Source: an uncultured Eggerthellaceae bacterium
GTDB lineage: Bacteria; Actinomycetota; Coriobacteriia; Coriobacteriales; Eggerthellaceae
Direction: 5' to 3'
Length of the DNA stretch: 64,000 bases
Assembly: GCA_910588945.1 (NCBI GenBank)
Contig: CAJUSF010000032.1
Coordinates: 10,471-74,470, forward strand
Shown: one piece after another, positions 18,014 through 25,906 of the stretch
Position numbering within the stretch: position 1 is the stretch's first letter
How the letters are laid out: each line of letters begins with the position of its first letter
The notes under the pieces: generated by a model
What the model was told of the DNA's origin: nothing
The model's database searches: none
What the model saw: only the letters and a program-made list of their open reading frames with translations
Program-made: the position numbers and the translations under genes

Positions 18014-18257
18014 ATACAGGAATGCATGTGAAATGTGTTTGCATTAACAAAAAACATCATCCGAAACGATGCCTGTTAAAACTATACGTATCTATCATCC
18101 TCGCCCTTAAAGCTGCTCAACATGCTCCTATACGGACGGTATTGCATTTTCACAAAGTTAAATTCTCCATTTTTTACACTTTTGCAAATAGTTTTTAGCC
18201 CAATATTGCATTTTTGCAAAATACATTTGCGCGACGTGACGCGTTTTGTACCACTCT

Positions 18258-18290
18258 GGCGTGAGCTTGAGACGACCCAAGCTCATGCAA
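18258..18290. repeat. Palindromic intergenic repeat, copy B
   Basis: GGCGTGAGCTTGAGACG faces CCCAAGCTCATGC; a degenerate member of the 16.3-22.6 kb family. Confidence 0.65.
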
Positions 18291-18329
18291 ACTAAGATCA
18301 AACTTGCGAGTAATTATTTGCATCAATGA

Positions 18330-18357
18330 TTGAACAAAAATGTTCAGTCATTGAACA
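18330..18357. promoter_or_regulatory. TTGAACA operator sites upstream of DUF4143 ATPase
   Basis: TTGAACAA (18330-18337) and TTGAACAT (18351-18358) lie 21 bp apart. The first also forms the perfect palindrome TGAACA-AAAA-TGTTCA (18331-18346). The paralogous gene at 46149 has TTGAGCAA sites with the same 21-bp spacing, so I read these as homologous operators. Confidence 0.6.
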
Positions 18358-18405
18358 TTTACATAATCCATGATAATCTCTTCTCAATACAGACAGGAGA
18401 GCACC

Positions 18406-19587
18406 ATGCTTCCAAGTTACAGACGCAATCAAGTCGAAACCCTTATTCAAAGAATGCAAGAACCGCGAAGGTTTATGCAGGTTGTCGTAGGGCCGCGCCA
18501 AACAGGCAAAACCACCGCAGTTCGGCAAGCGCTTTCCTCTGTGGACATCCCAAGCAAATTAGTCAGAGCTTCGCAAGATATTCTTGCATCGCGTGACTGG
18601 TTAAGACGCGAATGGGACGAAGCTCGCCGCTTGACCAAAGGCAAAACATACATACTCGCAATCGATGAGATTCAACTAATTTCTCAATGGTCATCGGTCG
18701 TAAAGGAGCTGTGGGATGCCGACACCGACAGTGGACTCGATTTAAGGATCATCCTCACGGGCTCTTCCTCACTCTTGCTTCAACATGGTCTGCGCGAGGC
18801 TCTTACGGGAAGGTTCGAACTCATACCCTGTCAGCAGTGGGAGCTGTCGGAATGCGCAGAAGCGTTCGGATTCTCCCTTGATGATTACCTCTTCTTTGGA
18901 GGCTATCCCGGAGCCGCAGTATTTCGTAGTGACACAAACAGATGGCTCGATTACATGCAAAACTCCATCATTGCGCCAAGCGTTCTGCGCGATGTTGTGG
19001 CGCTTGACCGGATAACGAAACCTGCTTTGATGGAAGCTCTCTTCACGCTCGGGTGCACCTATTCGGGACAGGAGATCTCGTATCGCAAGATCATGGGTCA
19101 GCTTGACGATGCGGGAAACGCCACTACGATCGCCCACTACCTCACGTTGCTAGGGGAAGCAGGGCTCTTGAGTGGACTGCAGAAGTACACGGGCAAGCAG
19201 TTGAAGAGCAGGGCATCATCCCCACGACTCGTGGTTCATGACACATCCTTGATGACTGCTTCGTATGGTCCGCAGCGCGAAAGCCTACTCACAGACCCAT
19301 CCATGCGAGGTCATCTTGTTGAAAGCGCAGTAGGTGCGTATCTCATAAAAAGGGCAGTTACAGAGCACTTCAAGGTGTTTTGGTGGCGAGACGGAAACAA
19401 GGAAGTCGACTTCGTCTTGCAAAGCGGAAAAGCCTTAACAGCTATCGAGGTCAAAAGCGGCAAAATCAAAGGTCTAGGTGGATTGGATGCTTTTCATAAA
19501 GAAAACCCGGATTCAAAAAGCCTAATAGTAGGCTCTGACGACGTTCCTTTAGATGCCTTCCTTCGCGGTGAAGTGGAGCTGTTCTAA
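18406..19587 (+). CDS. DUF4143-type AAA ATPase (short form, paralogue 1)
   Basis: 393 residues. Walker A GPRQTGKT is at residues 29-36, Walker B ILAIDEIQ has Asp87-Glu88, and the sensor is IILTGSSSLLL. A winged-helix-like middle (SYRKIMGQLDDAGNATTIAH) precedes a C-terminal PD-(D/E)XK nuclease-like core with Asp335, Glu348 and Lys350 (EVDFVL...AIEVKSGK). Start ATG 18406 has GGAGA six bases upstream; the longer frame begun at 18370 has no such site. It is clearly a paralogue of the gene at 44962-46149, sharing most blocks including KVIMGQLDDAG-like and FFGGYPG segments. It is the only plus-strand gene in its neighbourhood and is flanked by palindromic repeats. Biological role unknown. Confidence 0.88.
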   Translation: MLPSYRRNQVETLIQRMQEPRRFMQVVVGPRQTGKTTAVRQALSSVDIPSKLVRASQDILASRDWLRREWDEARRLTKGKTYILAIDEIQLISQWSSVVKELWDADTDSGLDLRIILTGSSSLLLQHGLREALTGRFELIPCQQWELSECAEAFGFSLDDYLFFGGYPGAAVFRSDTNRWLDYMQNSIIAPSVLRDVVALDRITKPALMEALFTLGCTYSGQEISYRKIMGQLDDAGNATTIAHYLTLLGEAGLLSGLQKYTGKQLKSRASSPRLVVHDTSLMTASYGPQRESLLTDPSMRGHLVESAVGAYLIKRAVTEHFKVFWWRDGNKEVDFVLQSGKALTAIEVKSGKIKGLGGLDAFHKENPDSKSLIVGSDDVPLDAFLRGEVELF

Positions 19588-19613
19588 GGCCTTTAGGCAT
19601 GCTAGTAATGACC

Positions 19614-19731
19614 ACGTGAGTTGGGACGCGAGTTTGGCGCGAGCTCGTGAGGCTGCGTGAGTTTGGAACGCCCCAAACTCACGGGCACCTACGGGCACCA
19701 ACCTCACGCAAACTCACGCGACACCCCTTCA
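19614..19731. repeat. Palindromic intergenic repeat, copy C (compound)
   Basis: At least three partial copies are packed together: GTGAGTTGGGACGCGAGTTTGG, then TGCGTGAGTTTGGAACG facing CCCCAAACTCACGGG (19653-19686), then CTCACGCAAACTCACGCG (19712-19730). It lies directly after the ATPase stop. Confidence 0.75.
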
Positions 19732-19735
19732 AAAA

Positions 19736-19745
19736 GTTGTACAAC
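19736..19745. promoter_or_regulatory. GTTGTACAAC palindrome upstream of zinc-ribbon operon
   Basis: Perfect palindrome with flanks shared with the site at 16124-16133 upstream of the kinase operon. Confidence 0.45.
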
Positions 19746-19811
19746 CGAAACGAAATTATCACGGCAATAATCGGGGAGCAAAGATCATATTCATTACAGA
19801 AAGGAAGAAAG

Positions 19812-20102
19812 ATGAGAGGATATGGTTACTCTGACCCAATGCTAGTATTTATGCCGATAGTGATGCTTATAATTGCAATCGTTGTGCTTGCAGCGTGGCT
19901 AGTTTCGATTTCAAAGCTCATTGAAATTTACACACAAAAGCATAAGGACGGCGAGAGCGCATCTACCGGAATTCTTTGGTTTATAGGAATCTTTGCGTCT
20001 CCCATAGTTCTCGGGCTTTATGTTTGCGCACTTCCGGATTCATCGCAGCGATCTTCTTCGCCAAATCAAAAGAACTCTGCAGATCAACTCCCCAGCATCT
20101 AG
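19812..20102 (+). CDS. Small two-helix membrane protein
   Basis: 96 residues of unknown family. The start ATG 19812 follows AAGGAAGAA; the longer in-frame ORF from 19647 runs through the repeat element and is not credible. Two hydrophobic helices (about residues 10-32, MLVFMPIVMLIIAIVVLAAW, and 52-70, ILWFIGIFASPIVLGLYV) flank a short basic loop, and the C-terminus is polar. It ends 8 bases before the zinc-ribbon gene, with which it must be co-transcribed. Confidence 0.7.
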   Translation: MRGYGYSDPMLVFMPIVMLIIAIVVLAAWLVSISKLIEIYTQKHKDGESASTGILWFIGIFASPIVLGLYVCALPDSSQRSSSPNQKNSADQLPSI

Positions 20103-20110
20103 GATCCACC

Positions 20111-21526
20111 ATGGCAAACTTCAAAGTAATCTATCGCGTCGATACATCATCTAAAGGCGACGATGCCCTCACATGGGAGACAGGCTGCCCTCTTCTGTTC
20201 GAGGCCATACAGATCTCTCGCAACACCGAGACCGGTGATGCCTATCTTCAAGGCAAACTCCTCAACATATCGAACCAAAAGATTCAGAGCTTCAAAGCTC
20301 TTATAACGGTTGAATATGAAGACGGCAACACAGAGACAGCTGAGTTCAATCCTTTGGATGCGGACATCCTTGATGGAGCTGTCTATAAACTTGAACCCGT
20401 TTTGCTAAAACAGGGAAATGCCATAAAAGCATCAGGCAGAATCGAAAGCGTAAAGCTAGCGAGTGAAAAATGGGAATCTGCAGCAAATCCAACCATCATC
20501 CCTGAACCACAGCCAATCGGACTCTCCGAAGAAGCAATACAAGAACGGTACGAGGAGATTTGGAAACCGCTGAAGGGCCATATGCCTCTTCATGAAAGAA
20601 AAAAGATTGCCGCAAACCGACTTGAAGAACACGAAGGTTGGTGGCTTTGCCCATGCGGACAGGTGAATGTCGAAAAAGGCACTTGCGCAAAATGCGGCAC
20701 TTCTCTAGACGCCCTTCAAAACCCTGATGCCGAGGACGAAGAAGCCCTGCTCTCGGCAGCCAAAGAAAGACGAACCAGCGAAGAGCTGTCCGCGAATTTA
20801 AAGGAACAAAAGAGCAGAAAAATAACAACTTTTGTCCTTATAGGAATCGCTATCGCAATCGTTGTTGTCGCTGTTGCAGTATTCGCATTCCAAAGTTGGC
20901 AGAATACGCAATACGAAGATGGGGCTTCTGCTTTCGAGTCACATGATTATGAAACCGCAGCAGCAGCCTTCCAAAGTCTAGGTAACTACAAAGATTCAAA
21001 CGAATGGGCTCAGTACTCAGAAGCCATGGCTGCTTATGAAGCAGAAGCTTACGGAGCAGCGGCCTCTATGTTTGACTACCTCGAAGGTTTTGAGGATTCG
21101 AAATCCATGAAGAATCAATCTGAATTCATGGAAAACATTTCTGGATGGCTTAATAAACCCTGTGCGGGAGAATTTTATTATGCCCCATACAACATAAACA
21201 AGCCCAATGGGTATTGGAGGAGCCTTGAGTGCACGATAGAACTTAACGCAGACGGCTCTTGTAAGATCAACATCCCGCAAGACGGCAATGAGTATGAGGT
21301 GAAGTACGAAGACACTGCCAACCAATACCTTGGCGAATGGGAAGGAACATGGAATCCAACGGATAAAGGATTCATCCTTACATCGTTCCCAGGTGACGAA
21401 GAATGGAAGGTTGGGATAACCACATACTCTCAAACCTCAACTTCTAGTGGCAAGAAAACCAAAGACGGCCCCATCATACGATCTCAAACATCGGGACAAT
21501 CAGTTTGGTTTAGCGTGTTTGATTAG
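20111..21526 (+). CDS. Zinc-ribbon membrane protein with TPR-like repeats
   Basis: 471 residues. Start ATG 20111 (AGGAT upstream). Residues 1-~125 resemble a beta-rich cytoplasmic domain. A single zinc ribbon follows (CPCGQVNVEKGTCAKCG, about residues 179-195), then one membrane helix (TTFVLIGIAIAIVVVAVAVF, about 238-257). An extracytoplasmic part then shows two repeats of the type found in TPR-like stress proteins (YEDGASAFESHDYETAAAAF, YEAEAYGAAASMFDYLEG). The C-terminal ~110 residues look like a compact beta domain with Trp/Tyr/Gly (GEWEGTWNPTDKGFIL). Zinc ribbon-TM-repeat layouts are common in Firmicutes and Actinobacteria; function is not known. Confidence 0.78.
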   Translation: MANFKVIYRVDTSSKGDDALTWETGCPLLFEAIQISRNTETGDAYLQGKLLNISNQKIQSFKALITVEYEDGNTETAEFNPLDADILDGAVYKLEPVLLKQGNAIKASGRIESVKLASEKWESAANPTIIPEPQPIGLSEEAIQERYEEIWKPLKGHMPLHERKKIAANRLEEHEGWWLCPCGQVNVEKGTCAKCGTSLDALQNPDAEDEEALLSAAKERRTSEELSANLKEQKSRKITTFVLIGIAIAIVVVAVAVFAFQSWQNTQYEDGASAFESHDYETAAAAFQSLGNYKDSNEWAQYSEAMAAYEAEAYGAAASMFDYLEGFEDSKSMKNQSEFMENISGWLNKPCAGEFYYAPYNINKPNGYWRSLECTIELNADGSCKINIPQDGNEYEVKYEDTANQYLGEWEGTWNPTDKGFILTSFPGDEEWKVGITTYSQTSTSSGKKTKDGPIIRSQTSGQSVWFSVFD

Positions 21527-21630
21527 CGTCTTGATCAAATCAAAAACTTAAGCAAACAATACTAGCAAAAGATAAAGTTGGTTCGCCTTGACGAATACCA
21601 AAGAACGCCACAAAACCACAATAGATTAAA

Positions 21631-21688
21631 CCTGCGTGAGTTTGGTAACGTGGGTTTGGGATAATTCCATGCTCACGTTACCAAAGCT
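21631..21688. repeat. Palindromic intergenic repeat, copy D
   Basis: GCGTGAGTTTGGTAACGTG faces GCTCACGTTACCAAAGC, a divergent member in which both arms changed together (GGGACG to GGTAACG), keeping the pairing. That compensatory change suggests selection on the fold. Confidence 0.7.
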
Positions 21689-21756
21689 GCATCATGTATG
21701 AGAAATCTAATATTTTATTAATTGAACTCAAATGTTTAAGATATGGAGTGCTAGAA

Positions 21757-22236
21757 ATGGCAGTATCCTGGTCTGTAAAAAGAAGCTATACGTTTAGCCC
21801 TGAATTCGAGAGAATTATTCGGTTCTATCTTTTTGAGTTTCCCGATCTAAGTGTTAGTCGGCGAGCTCGTACTTCTATTGAATATAACTCAAAGCGACTT
21901 CGAAATCTTTTGGAGGCAAATTCGGGCTTAAACAGGCATACCTGGCGTGTTGTTTCTCAACGGGAGGTTGAGAACGAATTAAGGAACTTAAGGATTTTTA
22001 ATAATGTAAATCCTAATCGCGAGATAGCTGTACACATGCGGTCGAGAAATTACAACAATTCATTTGCTCTCTTTTATCTTATTCGTTGCGCTCTAGCACA
22101 TGGAAACTTCTCTCAAAGAGATCACGAAAGGCAAACTTATTATGTTTTTGAGAATAAATACAACGGTCTTTTAAAAGGAAGAGCCCTATTAAAAGAAAGC
22201 ACCCTCATCAGATGGATAGATTTAATAAACACGTAA
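21757..22236 (+). CDS. AT-rich orphan gene with HEPN-like RxxxxH motif
   Basis: 159 residues, no family recognised with certainty. Start ATG 21757 has GGAG eight bases upstream; a longer frame starts at 21694 without one. The motif LIRCALAHGNF places Arg110 and His115 as R-x4-H in a predicted helix, the signature of HEPN-fold nucleases and toxins, where the sequence around it often reads R-x-x-x-A-H-G. The gene is markedly richer in A+T than its neighbours and flanked on both sides by the palindromic repeat family, which suggests recent acquisition. No antitoxin-like partner is adjacent. HEPN assignment is a by-eye inference. Confidence 0.6.
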   Translation: MAVSWSVKRSYTFSPEFERIIRFYLFEFPDLSVSRRARTSIEYNSKRLRNLLEANSGLNRHTWRVVSQREVENELRNLRIFNNVNPNREIAVHMRSRNYNNSFALFYLIRCALAHGNFSQRDHERQTYYVFENKYNGLLKGRALLKESTLIRWIDLINT

Positions 22237-22605
22237 GTTTAGGAAAGGATCTAGTCAAGCATTTGTCGCAGCACCGATACGATGGAAAGCAGCCTGCGTG
22301 AGCTTGGGACGTCCCGGACTCACGCTAACGCTGCGCGCATCACAGTCGCTTTCAATTACTATCATTTATATATATCTTATTTTGAGAGTGGAATTGCGCA
22401 TGCGAAACTAGGATCGCCCTAAAGCCACTCGCGTAACACCATGTGTGTTCACGCTGTGCGCATCACGCAATCAAAGCAGTTATGAATGCGGTAGCCGCCA
22501 AGAAGATGCCGGGCACGTTGGCTATGACGATAGGCCAATCCTTCTTCTTAGGAAGAAGGCCGGACGTCCCAAACTCACGCCTGTCATCATCTGCGTCCAC
22601 ATACA
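22237..22605. repeat. Intergenic stretch with repeat copies E and F
   Basis: Copy E (22295-22325) is the cleanest palindrome of the family: GCGTGAGCTTGGGACG directly followed by TCCCGGACTCACGC. Copy F (22562-22583, GGACGTCCCAAACTCACGCC) is a half-copy. Between them I see no gene. Confidence 0.7.
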
Positions 22606-22642
22606 CATATGGCTAGGGTATTTTCAATACCCTAGCCATATG
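22606..22642 (-). terminator. 17-bp perfect hairpin at the 3' end of tRNA-Leu
   Basis: CATATGGCTAGGGTATT (22606-22622) and AATACCCTAGCCATATG (22626-22642) pair perfectly around a 3-base loop. It begins on the CCA end of the tRNA gene. It has no T-tract, so it may be a processing/termination structure or an inserted palindrome rather than a standard terminator. Confidence 0.55.
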
Positions 22643-22725
22643 GTGCCCGGGGTGGGATTCGAACCCACACACCTTTCGGCATCGGTTTTTGAGACCGACG
22701 TGTCTGCCGTTCCACCACCCGGGCA
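22641..22725 (-). tRNA. tRNA-Leu (anticodon CAA)
   Basis: 85 bases including encoded CCA. The minus strand reads TGCCCGGGTGGTGGAACGGC... with a 7-bp acceptor stem, anticodon stem TCGGT/ACCGA around CTCAAAA (anticodon CAA, codon UUG), a long class II variable arm and the T-arm GGGTTCGAATCCC. A TATACT box at 22748-22753 (minus) is a likely -10. Confidence 0.95.
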
Positions 22726-22922
22726 AAAGCTCAAGAGAGCAGGTTAAAGTATATCAAAATTAAGGCGCAAATAATTTAATGTCAACAAACAATCTGTTTT
22801 CGCATTCATTCAGCAGAAATGCATAGTGTCATTCGCAAAGACAACTAAGACTCGACCGGCACCGATCGCAACGCACAGCCACTCTCTTTAGCGACAGCCT
22901 CAGCGTCAACTGCTACATAACG

Positions 22923-23327
22923 TCACTCAACAGAGGCGAGCTTTCCTGCAGGACAGATCTTATATACGTAGTCCATCCACTTTTCGAAAGACTCATCACT
23001 TATGGCATGCTCCATCATGCAAGCCTCTTCCTCGGCTGTCTTCGCATCGATCCCAAGCACATCGTGCAAAAAGGCGGTGAGCACCTTATGCCGCTCAAGC
23101 ACCTTACGGCCGTAGTCCTCGCCTTTTTGCGTTAGGGTGATGTCACCGTAATACGGCTGATTAAGGTAACCCTTCTCGCGAAGAACCGAAATGGCCTTGT
23201 TCACGGAAGCCTTTGACACCCCCATTTTTGAGGCGACATCTACCGGACGCACCGACTGCTTAGTGCTTGCGCCGAGCATCACCATAGCCTCAAGATAGTC
23301 CTCATGAGAATTGGAAATCTTGTTCAT
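22923..23327 (-). CDS. DtxR/MntR-family metal-dependent repressor
   Basis: 134 residues. N-terminal winged helix (RPVDVASKMGVSKASVNKAISVLREKGYL) and a following dimerisation/metal domain with the family pattern HKVLTAFLHDVLGI...EEEACMMEHAIS, in which Glu, Cys, Glu and His are the expected metal ligands. There is no SH3-like third domain, so it is MntR/short-DtxR sized. Given the nearby feo operon (25.4-29.2 kb) it is a reasonable candidate for its iron-responsive regulator (inference). Confidence 0.9.
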   Translation of the reverse strand: MNKISNSHEDYLEAMVMLGASTKQSVRPVDVASKMGVSKASVNKAISVLREKGYLNQPYYGDITLTQKGEDYGRKVLERHKVLTAFLHDVLGIDAKTAEEEACMMEHAISDESFEKWMDYVYKICPAGKLASVE

Positions 23328-23425
23328 CGCATACCTTCTTTCGCTAAAGCGATGATATCACAGCGCGCGACTACGAGGACTGCTGGCAGATCATCCGTAC
23401 GCAGCAAAACAGCCTGCATATATCG

Positions 23426-25318
23426 CTACACTCCGAGCTTTTCGGCGGCTTCGAACCACTCGGATTCGAGCTTTTCCATGCGAACCTTCAACTCATCGAT
23501 CGCGGCCTGCGCCTCCGTCAGCGCCACATAATCCGACGGATCCACCTCTGAAAGCGCCTTCTCTGCATCCGAGATCCTCTGCTCTGTTGTGGCCATCTTC
23601 TTCTCATTGGACTGCATCAACTTCTTCAGCGCCCGCATCTCGTTGTTCGAAAGCTTCGGTGCTTGCACCCCGGGCGCAGCCCCGCCTTCGGCCTCGCCTT
23701 CACTCCCACTTGCAGACCCACCCTCGCGCCTACCGGAAGCCGAGCCGCCATCCGCCGCAACCTTTGCACCTGCGGTTTCGAACGGAGAAGCAGTGGGCGC
23801 ATCCACGCTCGACTCGCGCTGTTCGATTAGCTTCAGATACTCGTCGATGCCGCCCGGAAGGTGTCGCAAATGCCCATCGATTATCGCGAACTGGTCATCG
23901 GTCACACGCTCCATGAGATAGCGATCGTGCGTGACCAAAAGCAGCGTTCCCGGCCAACCATCGAGCAAGTCCTCAACAGCCGCAAGCATATCGATATCAA
24001 GGTCGTTTCCCGGCTCATCGAGGATCAAAACATTAGGCTCCTCGAGCAGAATCATCATAAGCGCAAGACGGCGGCGCTGACCACCCGAAAGGTCGCTGAC
24101 CGGCTCATTTAGATCAGCTTTCTCGAAACCGAGACGCTCCAACAGCTGCGAGGGTGTCGTCTCTTTTCCATCAAGCATGGTCCTGCGAGAAAAACGCGAA
24201 ACCACTTGACGCACACGATCATCACCAAATTCCTTCAATGCATCCAAATGTTGCGAAAGAACCGCGAAACGCACCGTCGACCCGGTGCGCACACGACCAG
24301 AAGTCGGCTTTTGTACGCCTTCTATCAGGCGAAGAAGCGTTGTCTTGCCGACCCCGTTGCCGCCGACGATCCCGAATCTATCGCCCGGCCCGATCATCCA
24401 CGTTATGTCGTCGAGCACGGTCTTGTCTCCGAATCGAACGCTCGCATTCTCCAGATCGACCACCTGCTTGCCGATACGCGCCATCGCCATACGCTTGAGC
24501 TCTATCGGGTTGCGAAGCTCGGGGACATCCGCGATAAGTTCCTTGGCGGCCGCCACATGGAACTTGGGTTTCGTGGCACGTGCGCGCGCCCCGCGAGACA
24601 GCCACGCAAGCTCGCGTCTTAACATATTCTGGCGCTTCTGCTCGGCAAGCGCCGCCAGACGATCGCGTTCCACCCGCTGCATGATATAAGCCGAAAATCC
24701 GCCCTCAAAAGGATCAACTGTACCGTCGTGGACCTCCCACATAGTGTTACAGACCTCATCAAGAAACCAACGATCATGCGTAACCGTGAGAAGAGCACCC
24801 TCACCAACACGCCAACGCGTCTTCAGATGCTCCGCAAGCCATGTGATTGCCTTTATATCGAGATGATTGGTCGGCTCGTCAAGCATGAGAACATCCCAGT
24901 CGCCGACGAGAATTCGCGCAAGATCAACGCGACGGCGCTGACCACCGGAAAGCGTTTCCACCTTCGCCTGCCAGTCCACATCAGATAGAAGCCCCTCCAA
25001 AATCGAGCGGACCTTCGGGTCGGATGCCCAAACATATTCGGGAGTATCGCCGACGACATTGCTCTTCACACTGGCCGCACCATCAAGCGAGTCTCGCTGT
25101 CCGAGAAAGCCAATACGGGTTCCGCGCGTCGTTATAACACGACCGTCATCAGGCTCGATCTGCCCGTACAGCAACCGTAAGAGGGTCGATTTGCCATCGC
25201 CGTTGCGGCCAACTATGCCGATACGATCGCCCGTATTCACGCCTAGAGAAACGTCGGCAAGTACGACCTTGGACGGAACTTCAACAGTGATTTTTTCACA
25301 ACCTAATAAGAAAGACAA
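23426..25318 (-). CDS. ABC-F family ATPase (Uup-like)
   Basis: About 630 residues with two ABC ATP-binding domains in tandem and no membrane segments. Walker A motifs are GRNGDGKST and GGNGVGKTT; signature motifs are LSGGQRRRVDLA and LSGGQRRRLALM. An interdomain linker and a C-terminal coiled coil (about the last 75 residues, NNEMRALKKLMQSNEKKM...) are present, and a Gly/Ser/Ala-rich spacer precedes the coil. ABC-F proteins act on ribosomes as translation factors or antibiotic-protection proteins; the coiled-coil tail points to the Uup type. The start is uncertain: TTG 25316-25318 has AGAAGG upstream and I prefer it; TTG 25334-25336 would add six residues. Confidence 0.88.
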   Translation of the reverse strand: MSFLLGCEKITVEVPSKVVLADVSLGVNTGDRIGIVGRNGDGKSTLLRLLYGQIEPDDGRVITTRGTRIGFLGQRDSLDGAASVKSNVVGDTPEYVWASDPKVRSILEGLLSDVDWQAKVETLSGGQRRRVDLARILVGDWDVLMLDEPTNHLDIKAITWLAEHLKTRWRVGEGALLTVTHDRWFLDEVCNTMWEVHDGTVDPFEGGFSAYIMQRVERDRLAALAEQKRQNMLRRELAWLSRGARARATKPKFHVAAAKELIADVPELRNPIELKRMAMARIGKQVVDLENASVRFGDKTVLDDITWMIGPGDRFGIVGGNGVGKTTLLRLIEGVQKPTSGRVRTGSTVRFAVLSQHLDALKEFGDDRVRQVVSRFSRRTMLDGKETTPSQLLERLGFEKADLNEPVSDLSGGQRRRLALMMILLEEPNVLILDEPGNDLDIDMLAAVEDLLDGWPGTLLLVTHDRYLMERVTDDQFAIIDGHLRHLPGGIDEYLKLIEQRESSVDAPTASPFETAGAKVAADGGSASGRREGGSASGSEGEAEGGAAPGVQAPKLSNNEMRALKKLMQSNEKKMATTEQRISDAEKALSEVDPSDYVALTEAQAAIDELKVRMEKLESEWFEAAEKLGV

Positions 25319-25473
25319 TCGAACAACCTTCTGCAACGGACAATGTGCATTTCATTATTCGAAAAGTATAGCGCGTGTCGCAAAACGTTGCGGGCGCTCT
25401 TTGGGAAGACATGCGAAACCTAGATCATTTCGCAATAGGCGCTTGTCCTAGGCCCTGTTCATCTGGGGAAAGG

Positions 25474-25656
25474 CTAGATCTGCTCGAGCTTCTTCGCCAT
25501 ATCCTCGGCTGCCTTACATCCCGAACAACCCTTTTCGGAGCCGCAGCCGTCGCAATGATCGGAGCAATCGCACATCCCCTTTTTGTACAGACGGTGAACC
25601 GCCCAAATTGTCCACGCCAATATCACAAGCAGAAGAATGATCGTCGATATGCTCAT
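25474..25656 (-). CDS. FeoB-associated Cys-rich membrane protein
   Basis: 60 residues. Start ATG 25654-25656 follows AAGGAG with six-base spacing. One N-terminal membrane helix (ISTIILLLVILAWTIWAVH) is followed by a Cys cluster CDCSDHCDGCGSEKGCSGC, as in the small proteins encoded after feoB in many anaerobes. It is presumed to sit in the membrane beside FeoB and handle Fe(II), though its role is unproven. It is the last gene of the feo cluster, 250 bases after feoB. Confidence 0.85.
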   Translation of the reverse strand: MSISTIILLLVILAWTIWAVHRLYKKGMCDCSDHCDGCGSEKGCSGCKAAEDMAKKLEQI

Positions 25657-25851
25657 CGTTTTCTCCTTAATCACTAGCCCAAACGCAACAACAAGTGCAA
25701 GAAGGCCCGAAACGCGTTTAGATTACAAGCGATGCGGGCGAGCAGCCTTTACGCTGTGGGCGCAAGCATCGAAAAGTCACATAAACGTGCATTCAGGCCT
25801 CCAAAACGTCCGGGCGTCTAAAGCTTCAGATCAACGAACCGATTTGAAGCA

Positions 25852-25884
25852 GCCGTCGGCTTTCCCGGTTCACCAGCCGACGGC
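25852..25884. terminator. GC-rich hairpin between feoB and the Cys-rich gene
   Basis: GCCGTCGGCT (25852-25861) pairs with AGCCGACGGC (25875-25884). With no T-tract it may only attenuate, lowering expression of the distal gene. Confidence 0.45.
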
Positions 25885-25906
25885 AACAGCAAACGAAATT
25901 TCCTAT

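Noticed and set aside
16060..22640. Integrated phage or conjugative element
   Set aside because: Despite the tRNA boundary and repeats there is no integrase, transposase, relaxase or phage gene.
22445..22747. 100-codon plus-strand frame
   Set aside because: It runs straight through the tRNA-Leu gene and repeat copy F.
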